64,000 bases of DNA. Source: Botryococcus braunii. Lineage: Eukaryota > Chlorophyta > Trebouxiophyceae. The stretch is from NCBI GenBank assembly GCA_002005505.1, contig KV908509.1, forward strand, positions 143,740-207,739. The letters run 5' to 3'. Under the pieces are notes generated by a model, which was given only the letters and a program-made list of their open reading frames with translations, did no database searches and had not been told where the DNA came from. How positions within the stretch are numbered: position 1 is the first letter of the stretch; every line of letters begins with the position of its first letter. Below, in pieces: positions 11,901 to 24,192 of this stretch. The translations under genes and the position numbers were made by a program.

Positions 11901-14520
11901 GAAGGCTTTGTGGTAGTGTACCTTGATGATGTTTTGATCTTCTCTAAAACCGAGGAAGAGCATAAAGAGCATTTGCAAAAAGTTTTCGAGCGCCTACGTG
12001 AAGAGAAATTGTTTGTGAAGCTAAAGAAGTGTTCTTTTTGTCAGCCTGAACTACGCTATCTTGGCTTTATTGTGGGGAAGCATGGAATCAAGATTGATCC
12101 AGATAAAGTCGCAGCAGTGATGAAGTGGGTCGTACCGACGACGGCCACTGAGGTACGACAGTTTTTGGGCCTCTGCAATTTTTCGCGGAAATTTGTACAA
12201 GGGTATAGCCAACTTGCTGCCCCGTTGAATCACTTAATGCGAAAAGGTGTCCCTTGGCTGTGGACCGATGCATGTCAAAAAGCTTTTGATGGGTTTAAGT
12301 GGGCCATCACAAATGCCCCAGTGTTGGCAATCCCTGATCTCTCCCCGGATGCGCCTAAGTTTCGGGTCGTGTGTGATGCCTCAAAGAATGGTGTTGGTGC
12401 TGTGCTTGAGCAAAATGGACGCCCATGTGCCTATATGAGCCGGAAATTTTCTGATGCTGAGAGAAATTATCATGTCACCGAGCAAGAGTTGGCTGCAGTG
12501 TGTATGGCATTGACTGATTGGCGATGTTATCTCCTTGGGAAACCCTTTGAAGTGGTCACTGATCATGCAGCAAACACGTTTTTGCCGTCCCAATCGGTTT
12601 TGAGCCCTCGGCAAGCCAGGTGGTCGGAGTTGCTCCAGATGTAGTCTATAGAGTGGAAGTATGAGCCCAGTCGTACTAATGTTGCGGACCCTTTGAGTAG
12701 GAATCCAGCGTTCGTCGTTAGTTCTTTGGTGCACACTCCTAGGGGCTCTGTTCAGCATAGGGTCGCGATGGGGGGGCGCGGCATAGGTCATCGTATTAGG
12801 TGTGCTGTACTTACGCGCAAGGGGGCGCGTTCCACTGGAGGCGGTACGGCCCCGCCATTAGGTGGGGTGGTCCCTGGAGCAGCAAGTGACTCGGGCGACG
12901 CGTGCCCGGATGGGTTCACCATGTGGTGCCCCGAGGGGGAAGACTGGTTGCACCGCATACGGACCGCGTATGAGAAGGATGATCTTCTAAGGGATGGGCG
13001 TAAAAGACAAAGAGCGAAGTTGGTCGCTAAAGATGGTTACTGGTTCCGTGGAAAAGCAATGTATGTTCCCGAAATGGCAGATGGTAAAGATAAAGAGCTC
13101 AAAGAAGCCATTCTCAAAGAAAACCATGAAGTGCCACAGGCAGGCTATGTGGGCCGGACTAAAATGTTGGAGAAAATACAACGGTATTTTTGGTGGCCGA
13201 AGCTGAGGGAAGGTGTTGAAGATTTTCTTCGCGTTTGCGATGCGTGCCAGCGCAACAAGGTGGATACCTCACTGCCAGCTGGTCTGCTGCAGCCTCTACC
13301 AATTCCTTCACGAAGGTGGGAAAGCATCTCCATGGATTTTATTACTGACTTACCCAAAACGGTGAACGGGAATGATGCTATCCTTGTGGTTGTGGACAGA
13401 CTGTCTAAATATGCGCATTTCATCCCAACAACTGATCAGCTGTCTGCTGAAGGTCTTGCTGATGTGTTTGTGGATCGTGTGTTTAAGCTGCACGGTATGC
13501 CTAAAGAGGTGTTGACTGATCGCGGAACGGTGTTCACGAGTGCCTTCACTAAAGCGTTGTTTAAAATTTTGGGCACGAGGTCTGTCTTTTCAACGGCTTG
13601 TCTTTTCAACGGCTTATCATCCACAGACTGATGGCCAAACTGAGCGTGTGAATCGCATTGTGGAAGACATGTTGCGGCATTATGTTAGTCCTACACAACA
13701 TGATTGGGATGTGCATGTGCCAGCCGCACAATTCGCTTATAACAATGCTTATCAAGAATCCGTTCGCACAACTCCATTCCGGTTGGTGTATGGGGAGGAT
13801 CCTATTGAGCCTTTTGCAGTGATTTCTGGGACCACTTTTCCGTCGGCTAAAAGATTTGCTATAAAGTTGCATGATGATCTCGCGTTAGCGAAGCGCAACC
13901 TGATTGAGGCACAAGATAGGCAGCGCACTTATGCTAACCAGGGGCGCAGACATGTTGAGTATGACGTTGGGCAAGAAGTACTCTTGTCCACTAAGAATAT
14001 TCGTTGGAAGCATCCTGGCACCAAGAAGTTTTTGCCTCGTTTCATTGGGCCATTCAAGATTTTGGCTAGGATTGGCGCTGTTGCATATAGGCTGGAGTTG
14101 CCTGATGAGTACACCATTCACAATGTGTTTCATGTGTCGCTGTTGAAGCCATATCATAAGGGTGTCAATGTGGCTCCCTCACCTCCGCCAGATTGGATTG
14201 ATGGTGATTGGGAATACGAGGTGGAGTGTATTTTGATGCATCGAGAGAAGAAGGCTGCGCACCATGCGCCGAAGAAAGAATACTTGGTAAAATGGAAAGG
14301 CTACGGGCCTGAGCGTAACTCATGGGAACCAGAAGCAGGATTAATAGAACATGCCCAAGAGGTTGTCCAGGAGTACTGGGCTGGTCGCGCCCTCAATGAG
14401 AAGGTGGGAACAAGGAAGCGCACGCAAGGTGTCGCGGCTGCAGGCAACGGTACTAAGAAGCGAAGTAATGCGCATGCCTCAGCAACTACGAATACTGCGC
14501 CTAAGAAGAGGCGGACTTAG
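8991..14520 (+). pseudogene. Element C Gag-Pol polyprotein (nonsense, 16-bp duplication, His-to-Tyr)
   Basis: One frame encodes Gag and Pol from ATG 8991. Gag ends in an RG-rich stretch and a CCHC knuckle (CYGCGLPGHKQSEC, residues 366-379). The protease has DTGG (D583), a variant also present in D. Reverse transcriptase has YLDD at 977-980. RNase H, integrase and a chromodomain (YLVKWKGYGPERNSWEP) follow. Compared with D there are three lesions. TAC became TAG at 12642-12644. The second His of the integrase HHCC motif became Tyr at 13146-13148. A 16-bp tandem duplication (13584-13599 and 13600-13615) shifts the frame inside the integrase core, just before the catalytic Glu. The protein is therefore made in pieces at best. 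Confidence 0.96.
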
Positions 14521-14931
14521 ACACGGAGAGGCGATCTTTTCCTACACTTGTTTGTTGCGGGTACAGCATGGCTGCCCGCCGGGGGGAGGGAGAAGGGCTT
14601 AGTTGCTCCCCGCGTGTCACCCCGTTGTTATACAAGTGGGAAGTTCAGTACGGTGAGCTGTATCGCGCGCGCATGATGTTAAGTGTAGATCATCGATCCA
14701 CTTTGAAGCCCGCCATGACAATTTCAAGCAATGAATGATGATGAACAAAGCTCACTGACGTACCCTGGCGTACCTCACCATTGGAGGCTCAACAAATTTG
14801 TCGCCTAAGCTATGTGTGTAAAAAAATATTGTTGCTTGAGTGTAGACTACAGTACACTGCTTGAAGAACTCTTAGCTTACAGAGTCTTGCTCGTGATGAC
14901 TGCTCTGATGTGAGCGAGGACGCTCCCATGT
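14521..14931 (+). other. Element C 3' untranslated region
   Basis: About 410 bp between the stop codon and the polypurine tract, nearly identical to the reverse complement of 18014-18425 in D. No open frame of interest. Confidence 0.75.
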
Positions 14932-14946
14932 AGGGGAGGGGGAAGT
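14932..14946 (+). promoter_or_regulatory. Element C polypurine tract
   Basis: AGGGGAGGGGGAAGT directly before the 3' LTR. Confidence 0.88.
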
Positions 14947-15148
14947 TGTAACGGCAGGAAGCTGCCAGGTCCTGAAATGTGTAGGATTTTGGGCAGGAAG
15001 CTGCCGGGTCCTGAAATGAAGGTTCTGGAAAGTGGCACGCGTCTTGGCGTCGAAGGAAGTCCCGGTGCTGACCGGCTTGTAACAGATTCCGCTGAATGCT
15101 CTAACCTGACTGGTGTCTCGTCTCTCTCTCTCTTCCTTTGCCACTATA
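14947..15148 (+). repeat. Element C 3' LTR
   Basis: 202 bp, TGTAACGG...CCACTATA, followed by the target duplication CATGA. Confidence 0.95.
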
Positions 15149-15153
15149 CATGA

Positions 15154-16923
15154 ACAAGAGCCAACAATTCTCTGTCATAAGGGGCTGATTTCCTCTCAGG
15201 GGGCTGGAGTTTCCTGGACTCGAAGGCAACGGGCTGAGTCCCTGTCCTTGATCCTGCTGCAAAACAGCACCCACAGCAAAGCCTGAGGCATCTACATGCA
15301 CAACAAAAGGTTTATCTAAATCATGCATTAATAAACAAGGAGGAGTAGAAACAAGATCCTTCAATGCAACAAAGGCTTGGATTTGAGGTCCCTCCCAAGT
15401 CCAAGGCACATACTTCTTAAGCAACTCAGTAAGAGGATAAGCAACATCTGCAAAATGATCCATGAAAGTGTCATAATATTGTGTCAAGCCTAGAAACCTC
15501 TCAACTGTGACACATTCAGGGGAGTGGGCCAATCCTGGATGGCTGCAACCTTCCTTGGATCCACCATAATCCCATGAGGAGTCAACAAGTGTCCCAAGTA
15601 TTCCACCTGCTTGGCAACAAATTCACACTTAGACCTTTTACAATAAAATTTATGTTCCCTGGGCACTGACAAGACAATTCTCAAGTGCTCCATGTGTTCT
15701 TCAACTGATTTAGAATATATTAGGATGTCATCTAGGTAAACCAACACAAACCTATCAAGAAAGGGAGCCAAGATATTATTCATCACTGACTGAAACGTAG
15801 CAGGAGCATTAGTTAACCCAAAAGGCATAACAGTGAACTCGTAATGACCATAACGGGTTTTGAAAGCAGTTTTTTCAATGCTGTTCTCATGCATACGAAT
15901 CTGGTGGTAACCAGAGGCAAGATCTAGCTTAGAAAACACACAACTTCCATGTAATTGCTCAAACATTTCATCAATGCGAGGCAGTGGGTGTTGAATCCTA
16001 ACAGTAATCCTATTTAAGGCTCTGTAATCAATGCATAGACGCCAGCCACCATCCTTTTTGGGAACAAATAGAATGGGTGCACCAAATGGAGAGAATGATG
16101 GGCGGATGAACACCCTCTCAAGTAACTCCTGCAGCTGTGCACGTAGTTCAGCAAGCTGAGCTCCAGACAGCGGGTAAATGCGGGAGGCTGGAGGAGTTGC
16201 GTCCGGCTCCAATCTGATATGATGATCACCACCACGAGAAGGAGGGAGGCCTTCAGGAAGTCCAAATAGTACATCCTTAAACTCCTGCAAAAGCTGCTCC
16301 AACTCTGGCACATCATATGCATTAGTATCTGAGGAGGTTTCAGTAACTGCATTAAGTTGAATAATGTACAATGATTCACCTAACTTAACCATCTCTTCCA
16401 CTTCCATGGAGGAGACCACATACTCAGGCATACCTGACCTCTGACATCCCAGAAGTACATGTGTTTTATTATCATGAACCAAGGAAACAGCATTCAGTTT
16501 CCTATTAACAATTGGGTTAAAGACGTTTAACCAAGGTTTGCCTAAGACAAGATCATAATATGACAACTCAGTGGGAAGGCAGGTGACTCCAAAACCCAAA
16601 GTTCCCACAGTCACGTCAGTTGACACATTATGTCCCACTACAGAAGTCCTACCATCAGCCACTCTTACAGTAACATGTGAACTCAAAGGCACAGTGGGAA
16701 GGGCAAGCTCCTGAACAAGTGTATCATCAATAGAATTGGCAGAGGCTCCACTGTCCAACAAAATCCTGACAGGTCTATCAGCAATAATTCCCTCAAACTC
16801 AATGCAGGTGGAGGATAAGTCAAGACCATCCACAATGTGTCTACTGTTAAGCTGAACAAAAGAGTCAAAACATGTTGCTGGCAGGGGTTTCTCCTTCACA
16901 CTAAGACAACCAGTCTGCACCAA
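15154..16923 (-). pseudogene. Element B protease - reverse transcriptase - RNase H N-terminus
   Basis: The minus strand from 16923 is open for about 470 codons. It encodes a protease with LLDSGASANS and DLVLGKPWL, then a reverse transcriptase with CIDYRALN, LDLASGYHQIR, MPFGLTNAPATFQ and YLDD. Near 15510 the frame shifts, and the RNase H start (HVDASGFAVGAVL) follows in another frame, with a further shift near 15200. The end meets element C's target site at 15149-15153, and the rest of the RNase H lies at 8732 and leftward. The catalytic motifs look undamaged; the lesions are frame changes. Confidence 0.94.
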
Positions 16924-17448
16924 ACAACGAAACTAGGGCAAGCCTGTATTTGCACTACAGTGGGGTGAGCTCTTAAAGGTGGAAGTAAGACCAAGTGCAG
17001 CCAAAACAGAACCGAGAGCAATAAATCATGAGACTGTTGTTGAGTAGTCCCTTCCAAAACATGTCCACAGTCACTTGGGCAAGAGAGCGCAGTCAATCTG
17101 GTACCAGGCAGTAATTGTGACACAAGCTGGCTAACAGTACACTCCCTGTTACTAGCATCAACAAACAAGACAACATGAGCATCACTAGAAGGAAGGTCAG
17201 GAGCTGCATCTCTCTTATACATGCACACAGGATTGATCAAGTCATTGGCATGGGGGGATGTCTGAAACTCTCTAAATACACCATGCATATCCACATAATG
17301 GGACATGTTAGAATGGCAACAGCTATGAAAGAAATCCTGCAGATTACCAACTTCATACAATTCAGGAATCCCATACCGGATGGCTGAACAGTTGGCAGAC
17401 ATCTGAACCAGGGCTCACACTGCTGTAATACCAAAGAAGAAGACCAAA
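16924..17448 (-). other. Element B spacer between Gag zinc knuckle and protease
   Basis: A minus-strand frame open from 17402 to about 16896 encodes a Cys/His-containing stretch (for example HSCCHSNMSHYVDMHG and CPSDCGHVLEG) that I do not recognise. It sits where other gypsy elements here have a pre-protease segment, but I see no clear match to theirs. It is out of frame with both neighbours, so it may be decayed Gag/Pol linker. Confidence 0.45.
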
Positions 17449-17794
17449 TCAAGTTGTATTTGACTTGGTACGTTGCTTTCTTAGCTCTGGGTGCAATTGG
17501 AAGCAACGCTCGGCTGCGTGGCCAGTCTTGCCACAATGCGTGCAAGTCTGCGTGGCAGGTTTTGTCGGGCCTGGGGACTTAGAGTCAGGGGGACCTTTGG
17601 GAGTAGGGTGCGGTGTCCTGGACTGGCCTGGGATATCAGATATAGTAACTGCGTGCTTGAAATAATCCTCCAAGGTCTTAGGATACTGTAGAGAGATACT
17701 CTTCTGTAAATCAGCCCTGCAGCCATGCAAAAACAAGTAACACAACGTGTTTTCTGCAAATGCCTTGGGTACCTTGGCTCTCAAAGCATTAAAG
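17449..17794 (-). pseudogene. Element B Gag C-terminal part with zinc knuckle
   Basis: The minus strand encodes the end of capsid, a linker and one CCHC knuckle (CTHCGKTGHAAERC), ending at 17449. The N-terminal part is at 24193-24880, beyond insertion D. Across the D target site (GTTGC) the two parts join in frame. Confidence 0.93.
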
Positions 17795-17799
17795 GTTGC

Positions 17800-17997
17800 T
17801 GTGGTGCCAAAGGAAGAGAGAGAGAGACGAGACACCAGTCAGGTTAGAGCATTCAGCGGAATCTGTTACAAGCCGGTCAGCACCGGGACTTCCTTCGACG
17901 CCAAGACGCGTGCCACTTTCCAGAGCCTTCATTTCAGGACCCGGCAGCTTCCTGCCCGAAATCCTGGCATTGGACCTGGCAGCTTCCTGCCGTTACA
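17800..17997 (-). repeat. Element D 3' LTR
   Basis: 198 bp. On the minus strand it starts TGTAACGG, has the two GGCAG/CTGCC hairpins, and ends CACCACA. Confidence 0.95.
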
Positions 17998-18013
17998 ACT
18001 TCCCCCTCCCCTA
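17998..18013 (-). promoter_or_regulatory. Element D polypurine tract
   Basis: The minus strand reads AGGGGAGGGGGAAGT directly before the 3' LTR, identical to C. Confidence 0.88.
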
Positions 18014-18425
18014 CATGGGAGCGTCCTCGCTCACATCAGAGCAGTCATCACGAGCAAGACTCTGTAAGCTAAGAGTTCTTCAAGCAGTGTACATGCCGTC
18101 TACACTCAAGCAACAATATTTTTTTTACACACATAGCTTTGGCGACAAGTTTGTTGAGCCTCCAATGGCGAGGTACGCCAGGGTACGTCAGTGAGCTTTG
18201 TTCATCATCATTCATTGCTTGAAATTGTCATGGCGGGCTTCAAAGTGGATCGATGATCTACACTTAACATCATGCGTGCGCTATACAGCTCACCGTACTG
18301 AACTTCCCACTTGTATAACAACGGGGTGACACGCGGGGAGCAACTAAGCCCTTCTCCCTCCCCCCGGCGGGCAGCCATGCTGTACCCGCAACAAACAAGT
18401 GCAGGAAAAGATCGCCTCTCCGTGT
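18014..18425 (-). other. Element D 3' untranslated region
   Basis: About 410 bp matching C's 14521-14931. No gene seen. Confidence 0.75.
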
Positions 18426-21400
18426 CTAAGTCCGCCTCTTCTTAGGCGCAGTATTCGTAGTTGCTGAGGCATGCGCATCACTTCGCTTCTTAGTACCGTT
18501 GCCTGCAGCCGCGACACCTTGCGTGCGCTTCCTTGTTCCCACCTTCTCATTGAGAGCGCGACCAGCCCAGTACTCCTGGACAACCTCGTGGGCATGTTCT
18601 ATTAATCCTGCTTCTGGTTCCCATGAGTTACGCTCAGGCCCGTAGCCTTTCCATTTTACCAAATATTCTTTCTTCGGCGCATGGTGCGCAGCCGTCTTCT
18701 CTCGATGCATCAGAATGCACTCCACCTCGTATTCCCAATCACCATCAATCCAATCTGGCGGAGGTGAGGGAGCCACGTTGACACCCTTATGATATGGCTT
18801 CAACAGCGACACATGAAACACATTGTGAATGGTGTACTCATCAGGCAACTCCAGCCTATATGCAACAGCGCCAATCCTAGCCAAAATCTTGAATGGCCCA
18901 ATGAAACGAGGCAAAAACTTCTTGGTGCCAGGATGCTTCCAACGAATATTCTTAGTGGACAAGAGTACTTCTTTCCCAACTTCATGCTCAACATGTCTGC
19001 GCCCCTGGTTAGCATAAGTGCGCTGCCTATCTTGTGCCTCAATCAGGTTGCGCTTCGCTAACGCGAGATCATCATGCAACTTTATAGCAAATATTTTAGC
19101 CGACGGAAAAGTGGTCCCAGAAATCACTGCAAACGGCTCAATAGGATCCTCCCCATACACCAACCGGAATGGAGTTGTGCGAACGGATTCTTGATAAGCA
19201 TTGTTATAAGCGAATTGTGCGGCTGGCACATGCACATCCCAATCATGTTGTGTAGGACTAACATAATGCCGCAACATGTCTTCCACAATGCGATTCACAC
19301 GCTCAGTTTGGCCATCAGTCTGTGGATGATAAGCCGTTGAAAAGACAGACCTCGTGCCCAAAATTTTAAACAACGCTTTAGTGCAGGCACTCGTGAACAC
19401 CGTTCCGCGATCAGTCAACACCTCTTTAGGCATACCGTGCAGCTTAAACACACGATCCACAAACACATCAGCAAGACCTTCAGCAGACAGCTGATCAGTT
19501 GTTGGGATGAAATGCGCATATTTAGACAGTCTGTCCACAACCACAAGGATAGCATCATTCCCGTTCACCGTTTTGGGTAAGTCAGTAATAAAATCCATGG
19601 AGATGCTTTCCCACCTTCGTGAAGGAATTGGTAGAGGCTGCAGCAGACCAGCTGGCAGTGAGGTATCCACCTTGTTGCGCTGGCACGCATCGCAAACGCG
19701 AAGAAAATCTTCAACACCTTCCCTCAGCTTCGGCCACCAAAAATACCGTTGTATTCTCTCCAACATTTTAGTCCGGCCCACATGGCCTGCCTGCGGCACT
19801 TCATGGTTTTCTTTGAGAATGGCTTCTTTGAGCTCTTTATCTTTACCATCTGCCATTTCGGGAACATACATTGCTTTTCCACGGAACCAGTAACCATCTT
19901 TAGCGACCAACTTCGCTCTTTGTCTTTTACGCCCATCCCTTAGAAGATCATCCTTCTCATACGCGGTCCGTATGCGGTGCAACCAGTCTTCCCCCTCGGG
20001 GCACCACATGGTGAACCCATCCGGGCACGCGTCGCCCGAGTCACTTGCTGCTCCAGGGACCACCCCACCTAATGGCGGGGCCGGACCGCCTCCAGTGGAA
20101 CGCGCCCCCTTGCGCGTAAGTACAGCACACCTAATACGATGACCTATGCCGCGCCCCCCCATCGCGGCCCTACGCTGAACAGAGCCCCTAGGAGTGTGCA
20201 CCAAAGAACTAACGACGAACGCTGGATTCCTACTCAAAGGGTCCGCAACATTAGTACGACCAGGCTCATACTTCCACTCTATAGAGTACATCTGGAGCCA
20301 CTCCGACCACCTGGCTTGCCGAGGGCTCAAAACCGATTGGGACGGCAAAAACGTGTTTGCTGCATGATCAGTGACCACTTCAAAGGGTTTCCCAAGGAGA
20401 TAACATCGCCAATCAGTCAATGCCATACACACTGCAGCCAACTCTTGCTCGGTGACATGATAATTTCTCTCAGCATCAGAAAATTTCCGGCTCATATAGG
20501 CACATGGGCGTCCATTTTGCTCAAGCACAGCACCAACACCATTCTTTGAGGCATCACACACGACCCGAAACTTAGGCGCATCCGGGGAGAGATCAGGGAT
20601 TGCCAACACTGGGGCATTTGTGATGGCCCACTTAAACCCATCAAAGGCTTTTTGACATGCATCAGTCCACAGCCAAGGGACACCTTTGCGCAATAAGTGA
20701 TTCAACGGGGCAGCAAGTTGGCTATACCCTTGTACAAATTTCCGCGAAAAATTGCAGAGGCCCAAAAACTGTCGTACCTCAGTGGCCGTCGTCGGTACGA
20801 CCCACTTCATCACTGCTGCGACTTTATCCGGATCAATCTTGATTCCATGCTTCCCCACAATAAAGCCAAGATAGCGTAGTTCAGGCAGACAAAAAGAACA
20901 CGTCTTTAGCTTCACAAACAATTTCTCTTCACGTAGGCGCTCGAACACTTTTTGCAAATGCTCTTTATGCTCTTCTTCGGTTTTAGAGAAGATCAAAACA
21001 TCATCAAGGTACACTACCACAAAGCCTTCAGCCACAAAGTCATGGAATACGTGATTCATCATACGTTGAAAAGTAGCGGGGGCATTTGTCAAACCGAAGG
21101 GTAGAACTTTGAACTCATAATTTCCATCTACACGGAAAGCAGTTTTGGGAACATCTTCCTCTTGCAAGCGAATTTGATGATAGCCAGAGAGTAAATCAAG
21201 ACTTGCAAAGCACACAGCACCTTGCAGTTTATCAAGCAACTCATCAATCCGCGGGAGAGGATAACGATCAGGGACAGTAATGCGGTTTAACGCACGATAG
21301 TCGATAACCATACGCAACGTGTCATCCTTTTTCTTCACAAACAGAACAGGGCTGCTAAACGGACTGCAACTTGGCTGAATCAATTCCTGCTCAAGAAGTT

Positions 21401-23937
21401 CAGCAACCTCTTTCTGTGCTTCTTGCAACTCGGGCAAAGCTAACCGGTAACCAGGTCGGGATGGAGGAACATGTTCACTATACAATGGGATAGTGTGGAA
21501 CAGATGTCTGTCAGGAGGTAGGCCTTCTAATTTCTCAGAAAAGACATCACTGAACTTAGCACGAAGATGTTGACAAATGGGGTGATTCAATCCACTTTTA
21601 TCAGAAGGGACATCGGCCTTGTTTGTAGGCCCAAAAGCAGGTTCGAACTCTTTAACATCATGATCATAATCGCTATGCCCTTTGTTACGCGCTTCGTTGC
21701 CCTCTTGCCTATCAACATGTTCATGCCCTTGCTCATCCGAGCGTGTCTCGTTATCATGCCCTTCATTCTTGCTTACCATGCCCACAAACACTGGACAGCC
21801 TTGCTTCATACAGCGCGCCAAATGCCTCGCAGAGATGACAGGGGACTTCTTTCTAGCGCTCTTAGCAGTAGCAGAAATGGACTTAACAATCACGCCTCGC
21901 CCTCTGTTCCAAAATGTACACGTATCTTCCGCTACATCAATCTTGGCCTTATAACGCTTAGAGAAATCCATGCCCAACAAGACATCACAGTCACCAGCCA
22001 ATTTTGGTAGCACATAATAAGTATGCACACAAGGCAAAGACTTGAAAACTGTTCTCAACTTCACTTGATGCACCACTTTCGCAATGTCACCCGTGGCCAC
22101 TTCCACTTCCAATTTATCCACTTGTTGCGGGGTTATGTTCACTTTCTTCAGAAATTCTGCCGAGATAAATGAGAGTTCTCCCCCGGTATCAACTGCACAA
22201 TCAGCGGTTGCCCCTGCAACCATACCGCGCAAGACCATTTGCGCTTCGGGGTGTTCTTTTCTCACCATTGATATACTGGGCCTCTTCTTGTCATACCACA
22301 CTTCAAAAGACCATGGGGCCACAATTCTCTCTTCCCCATGCGCACTTTTCAAAGCTACACTTTCGTTGCGCCTCCCCTCCATAATTCTCTCTTTACTTTT
22401 TAAAAGGGGAGCGACACTTACTGCCTTAGCAACTCGTTTTGGCAAAACAAAATAAGCGCCAATCTGACGGGCATTCTTCTTCAGGGCATTATACTCGGAG
22501 AGCACTTCATGGGCTTTTTCGGGCTTAAGCACGAACGCATACACATGACCATCTTGCATGGTCACTTGGGGTATATCTTCACAACCAAGGATTTCAATTC
22601 CAGGTACCCATTCCAAACAAACATGAGCAGCCACAAGTTTTGAGAAAGATAAGTCGTCATACCAGCCAAAGCGCCCACGCCCACGAGAGGATCCACGCCC
22701 ACTCGGTGCATTGCCGCGACCAGAATTTGGGGGACCGGCGTGATGTGCTGGGGCTTGCGGTACCTGCGCAGATCCTTGCGAGAACCGGGGAGTCATAGGG
22801 CACTCGGACTGCTTGTGGCCAGGGAGGCCACACCCATAACAAGTGAGCGGCATGGACTGGGATGGAAAAGACCCATGATGAAAACCGGGGACATGGCGAT
22901 GATGCGAGCGATCACCGCGATCAAAACCGCGACCACGAGCACGAAACCCACGAGCCTTAAACACACCGCGCGGACGACCAAACCCACGATCGAAACGACC
23001 AAACCTACGATAAGCTTGGTGATTCGAAGGAAACACATCGGAACCGCGCGAACGAAACCCTTCAGCGACAGTATCATCGAGCCCATGAGCGATCTGGTAG
23101 AGGTCCATATACGAATCAAAAGCACGGCCAGTTTTGTGATTAATTCGACACTGAGAATGCAACGATGCACGCAACCCATTCAGAAAGTTCGTAACCTTCT
23201 CATTCTCCGTGACCTCCCCACCAGGCATGGAATTCAGGTCGGCAAGAGCGGAGTTAAACGCCAAGGCATACTCCTGAACAGACTTCAAACCTTGACGAAC
23301 CCCCTGCCAGTGGCGACGGGCCTCCGTTACCCCTACATTCTTGTCATAAAAATCAAACATGAATTGCTGAAAATCTTCGAAAGTAGGGGAAGGATGGGTT
23401 ACGACATACGAGGACCAGTGACCCTGAATGCTCGTAGAGAGAAATGAGACGCCAACGCGAAGCTTTTGCTGGTCATCGTTGATTCCCTGTGCCTCAACAT
23501 AATTCTTAACAATAGCAACCCAGTGCCTTGTGTTATTTCCCGTGAAGACCGGCGGCTTGCCTAACGCATTAGACGGAAGCTTGTGCGACACCCGCAGGAT
23601 CACGAGCAACCTCCGTCATAAAAACCTTTCGCACATAACTTGTAGCCCAGACAGGACGAAAAGCAGCAAGAGCACCTATCTTTAGAAATTTAACAGTAGC
23701 GACATAAAACTGGGCAATCGAACTAATGATCAGATCCGTATGATCGCCGACATCATAGTTATCGCGCGCCACCTCGACCTTACACTTCGCCATCAATTCA
23801 TCAAAATCCTTCCTACGAAACCTTGGGTAGTCACTATCAAGCGTGAGATCAAGTGCATCAAGCTCGGCAACATCGCTGGCCGCCCCCAACTTCTCACAAT
23901 ACGACGTAACCAACGTGGTGAAAGTAGCTGCCGACAT
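18426..23937 (-). pseudogene. Element D Gag-Pol polyprotein (single-base insertion in gag)
   Basis: From ATG 23937 the minus strand encodes a Gag-Pol of about 1,836 residues if one extra base is ignored. In C the gag sequence has two C residues (plus-strand view) where D has CCC at 23591-23593, and this shifts the frame about 115 codons into Gag. Everything after it is open to the stop at 18428-18426: CCHC knuckle (CYGCGLPGHKQSEC), protease DTGG, reverse transcriptase YLDD, RNase H, HHCC integrase with the His that C has lost (AGHVGRTK), D,D-E core and chromodomain. One more oddity is in the RT fingers/palm, where C has RVPFGHYEF and D has RVDGNYEF, one codon shorter. D is the better-preserved sister but is also inactive as it stands. 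Confidence 0.96.
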
Positions 23938-23974
23938 TATACCCAACAGGTAGATTAGCAAAACCTTGCTTTAC

Positions 23975-23986
23975 TCGCCGATACCA
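23975..23986 (-). promoter_or_regulatory. Element D primer-binding site
   Basis: The minus strand reads TGGTATCGGCGA, three bases after the 5' LTR. Confidence 0.88.
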
Positions 23987-23989
23987 CCT

Positions 23990-24187
23990 TGTGGTGGCAA
24001 AGGAAGAGAGAGAGAGACGAGACACCAGTCAGGTTAGAGCATTCAGCGGAATCTGTTACAAGCCGGTCAGCACCGGGACTTCCTTCGACGCCAAGACGCG
24101 TGCCACTTTCCAGAGCCTTCATTTCAGGACCCGGCAGCTTCCTGCCCGAAATCCTGGCATTGGACCTGGCAGCTTCCTGCCGTTACA
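23990..24187 (-). repeat. Element D 5' LTR
   Basis: 198 bp, one base different from 17800-17997, followed by the target duplication GTTGC. Confidence 0.95.
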
Positions 24188-24192
24188 GTTGC

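Larger units (their letters stand above)
8738..15148 (+). mobile_element. Element C: young Ty3/gypsy chromovirus inserted in element B
   Basis: LTRs at 8738-8938 and 14947-15148 differ by one substitution and one indel. The 5-bp target duplication CATGA flanks both ends (8733-8737 and 15149-15153). Excising C with one CATGA makes B's RNase H frame continuous. C is a sister of D (18426-23937) in the opposite orientation. Confidence 0.97.
17800..24187 (-). mobile_element. Element D: young Ty3/gypsy chromovirus inserted in element B gag
   Basis: 198-bp LTRs at 17800-17997 and 23990-24187 differ at one base. The target duplication GTTGC is at 17795-17799 and 24188-24192. It is the same family as C but inserted on the opposite strand. 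Its LTRs end CCACA where C has CTATA. Confidence 0.97.
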
